Below are positions 32,921 through 34,253 of a DNA stretch of 34,253 nt, piece after piece. The stretch is from Pseudomonadota bacterium (GTDB taxonomy: Bacteria; Pseudomonadota; Gammaproteobacteria; Steroidobacterales; Steroidobacteraceae): contig JAJYFF010000027.1 in NCBI GenBank assembly GCA_021785405.1, positions 1 through 34,253 on the forward strand, read 5' to 3'. Below the pieces are notes generated by a model that had not been told where the DNA came from, ran no database searches, and worked only from the letters and a program-made list of their open reading frames with translations. Positions within the stretch are counted from its first letter, which is position 1. Every line of letters begins with the position of its first letter. Position numbers and translations under genes: made by a program.

Positions 32921-34253
32921 TCACCTCGTCGCGTTCGCCGGGGCGGTGTCATCCTCCGCCACGAAGTAATTCGTCCACGCCCACCGCAAATCCTCGATAT
33001 CGAACGCAGCGGGACGTTCGTCGTAAGTCGCCTTGTCCAGGGCCATGCGTATCAGGTCGCGCGGATGGCATGCGAGCGTCGGTCGATCGGATTGCGGATA
33101 CAGGTGATGCAATGCGTAGTCCAGCACCCGCCGGTCGAAGCCGACGTTCATCGCCGCGCAGGCACGCTCCCAGATCTGCGCATAGAGCGGCACCGGCATC
33201 GGACCGAGCTTGATCTTGTAGCCGAGCCGCCGCAGGATCGCGTCGTCCGCGAGATCCGCGGGCTCCAAGTTCGTCGAGAACACCACGATCGGATCGCAGG
33301 AAATCTCGAAGACGGTGTCGGAGCCGGCCGCGAGGTGGTCGACCTGGTGCTCGAGCAGCACGATCCAGCGATCGAAAATCCGCTGCACGAGGAACGCCTG
33401 GCGACCGAGATCGTCGATCACGAACACGCCGCCGTTCGCCTTCATTTGCAAGGGCGCGTGGTATTCCGCCGTCGAGGGATCGTAGCGAACGTCGAGCATC
33501 TCGAGCGTGAGTTCGCCGCCGATGATCACCAGCGGTCGCTTGCAGAGCGCGAAGCGGGCATCGAACCCCTGCGCGATCAGCACCCGGTGACCGCCCTGGC
33601 CGTCCAGGCGGTCGACGGGTTCGTGAACGGTACGGTCGAAGACCCGGACGATCTTGTCGTTCACCGCGATCGCATGGGGAATCAACACCTCGCCGGACAG
33701 CGTCTCGATCAACCGCGTCGCAATGTACGTCTTGCCGGTGCCGGCCGGTCCGTAGAGGAAGATCGCTTTGCCCGAGGTCATCGCGACACCGAGGCGATCC
33801 CGTAACTCCGGGCTCATCACGACGTCGTCGAAACATTGCGCGACGCGCTCGCGCGACACGCTGCGCCGCGGGACCGCCTGCGCGCGCGTGACCCGCTCAT
33901 AGGTCGACAGCGGTACCGGCGCAGGGCCGACGTAACCGCATTTCGCGAGCGCCTCGCGCGCGGCTTGCCGGCCGCGGTCGGTCAGCGCGAAGCGGACGTC
34001 ACCGTCGCCAACACCGCGCGACTGCAATTGGACCAGGGCTTCGCGACGCAGGAACTGGACGACCGGCTCCAGCACGCCCCCGAGCACGCCGAGCCGGTCC
34101 GCGAGCGGCGCCATCGCCAACGCACCCGCCGACCACAGATGCTTCAGCACCAGCGACGTCAGCATCTCGACCGACAACCCACTCGCCTCGACCGTCGCCG
34201 GCCGAGGCGCGAGCATGGACAACCGCTGCAGTGCGGAAGACGGTGGATCGGTC
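32921..34253 (-). CDS. AAA+ ATPase of the Tad pilus locus (start may lie beyond window)
   Basis: At least 433 residues in frame. An N-terminal winged-helix-like region (about 1-95, including LVLKHLWSAGALAMAPLADRLG and LRREALVQLQ...VRFALTDRGRQAARE) precedes a AAA+ module. Walker A is LYGPAGTGKTYIA, Walker B is VFVIDD, and a sensor-like FSTN follows at IVVFSTNLEPADLADDAILRR. The last part (CHPRDLIRMALDKATYDERPAAFDIEDLRWAWTNYF) is an AAA+ lid. I do not recognise it as a named classical Tad component, but it is coupled to cpaB (3-base gap). Candidate starts are ATG 34216 and TTG 34222, neither with a ribosome binding site; the frame stays open to the window edge, so the 5' end is uncertain. A regulatory or assembly ATPase is the likely type. 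Confidence 0.82.
   Translation of the reverse strand, partial: TDPPSSALQRLSMLAPRPATVEASGLSVEMLTSLVLKHLWSAGALAMAPLADRLGVLGGVLEPVVQFLRREALVQLQSRGVGDGDVRFALTDRGRQAAREALAKCGYVGPAPVPLSTYERVTRAQAVPRRSVSRERVAQCFDDVVMSPELRDRLGVAMTSGKAIFLYGPAGTGKTYIATRLIETLSGEVLIPHAIAVNDKIVRVFDRTVHEPVDRLDGQGGHRVLIAQGFDARFALCKRPLVIIGGELTLEMLDVRYDPSTAEYHAPLQMKANGGVFVIDDLGRQAFLVQRIFDRWIVLLEHQVDHLAAGSDTVFEISCDPIVVFSTNLEPADLADDAILRRLGYKIKLGPMPVPLYAQIWERACAAMNVGFDRRVLDYALHHLYPQSDRPTLACHPRDLIRMALDKATYDERPAAFDIEDLRWAWTNYFVAEDDTAPANATR

Noticed and set aside
1-34253. Frequent GCGATCGC-like palindromes suggesting a HIP1-type repeat
   Set aside because: They occur mostly inside genes in frame with Ala (GCG) and Ile (ATC) codons, so codon preference explains them. 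A count against a codon-shuffled model would be needed to claim more.
1-34253. CRISPR array, tRNA, rRNA or insertion sequence
   Set aside because: No regularly spaced direct repeats, cloverleaf-like sequence, transposase motif or terminal inverted repeats were seen on reading both strands.

Overview
The window is very G+C-rich chromosomal DNA (estimated by eye, not computed) from a Gram-negative bacterium. Outer-membrane genes (a TonB-dependent receptor and a secretin), exported lipases and a complete hydrogenase-maturation operon point to a proteobacterium. The overall mix (TonB receptor catabolic locus, hup/hyp genes, Tad pilus, KirBac channel) fits a gammaproteobacterium of the Steroidobacter/Nevskia kind or a betaproteobacterium, but I cannot fix the taxon. 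Genes are tightly packed. There is no tRNA, rRNA, IS element or CRISPR array that I can see, and no gene-free stretch exceeds 300 bases. The three longest gaps are 641-793, 8879-9088 and 21426-21686.

Region 1 (1-6488) looks like an uptake and catabolism locus. A class III aminotransferase (cut by the left edge) is divergent from an Lrp/AsnC regulator. The regulator is followed on the same strand by a TonB-dependent receptor, two short-chain dehydrogenases and an HDAC-like amidohydrolase. A plausible but untested reading is import of an N-acylated amine, deacylation, transamination and oxidation. Region 2 (6481-8878, minus strand) is a two-gene unit of a secreted lipase-like hydrolase and a long FabH-like ketoacyl synthase; its 3' end overlaps the amidohydrolase gene tail-to-tail.

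Region 3 (9089-18884) is nickel and [NiFe]-hydrogenase biology: hupF-hypA-hypB-hypF-hypC-hypD-hypE-hupK on the plus strand, then a ClC chloride channel (minus) divergent from a NiCoT-family nickel transporter (plus). No hydrogenase structural subunit or maturation protease lies in the window. The block is bracketed by two paralogous secreted lipases (7601-8878 and 18895-20124) in the same orientation. Region 4 (18895-22496) holds the second lipase, a KirBac-type potassium channel translationally coupled to a small DUF1496-like protein, and a divergent receiver-AraC regulator with an overlapping 10-codon leader ORF.

Region 5 (22528-34253, all minus strand) is most of a Tad/Flp type IVc pilus operon. 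In transcription order it encodes an AAA+ ATPase (right edge), CpaB, secretin CpaC, a small lipoprotein, TadG, two TadE-like pseudopilins, TadZ/CpaE, TadA/CpaF, TadB, TadC and TadD. Most junctions overlap or are only a few bases long, so this is one translationally coupled unit. The prepilin, prepilin peptidase and any further genes would lie past the right edge. Long ORFs in other frames are high-G+C shadows and are not annotated.
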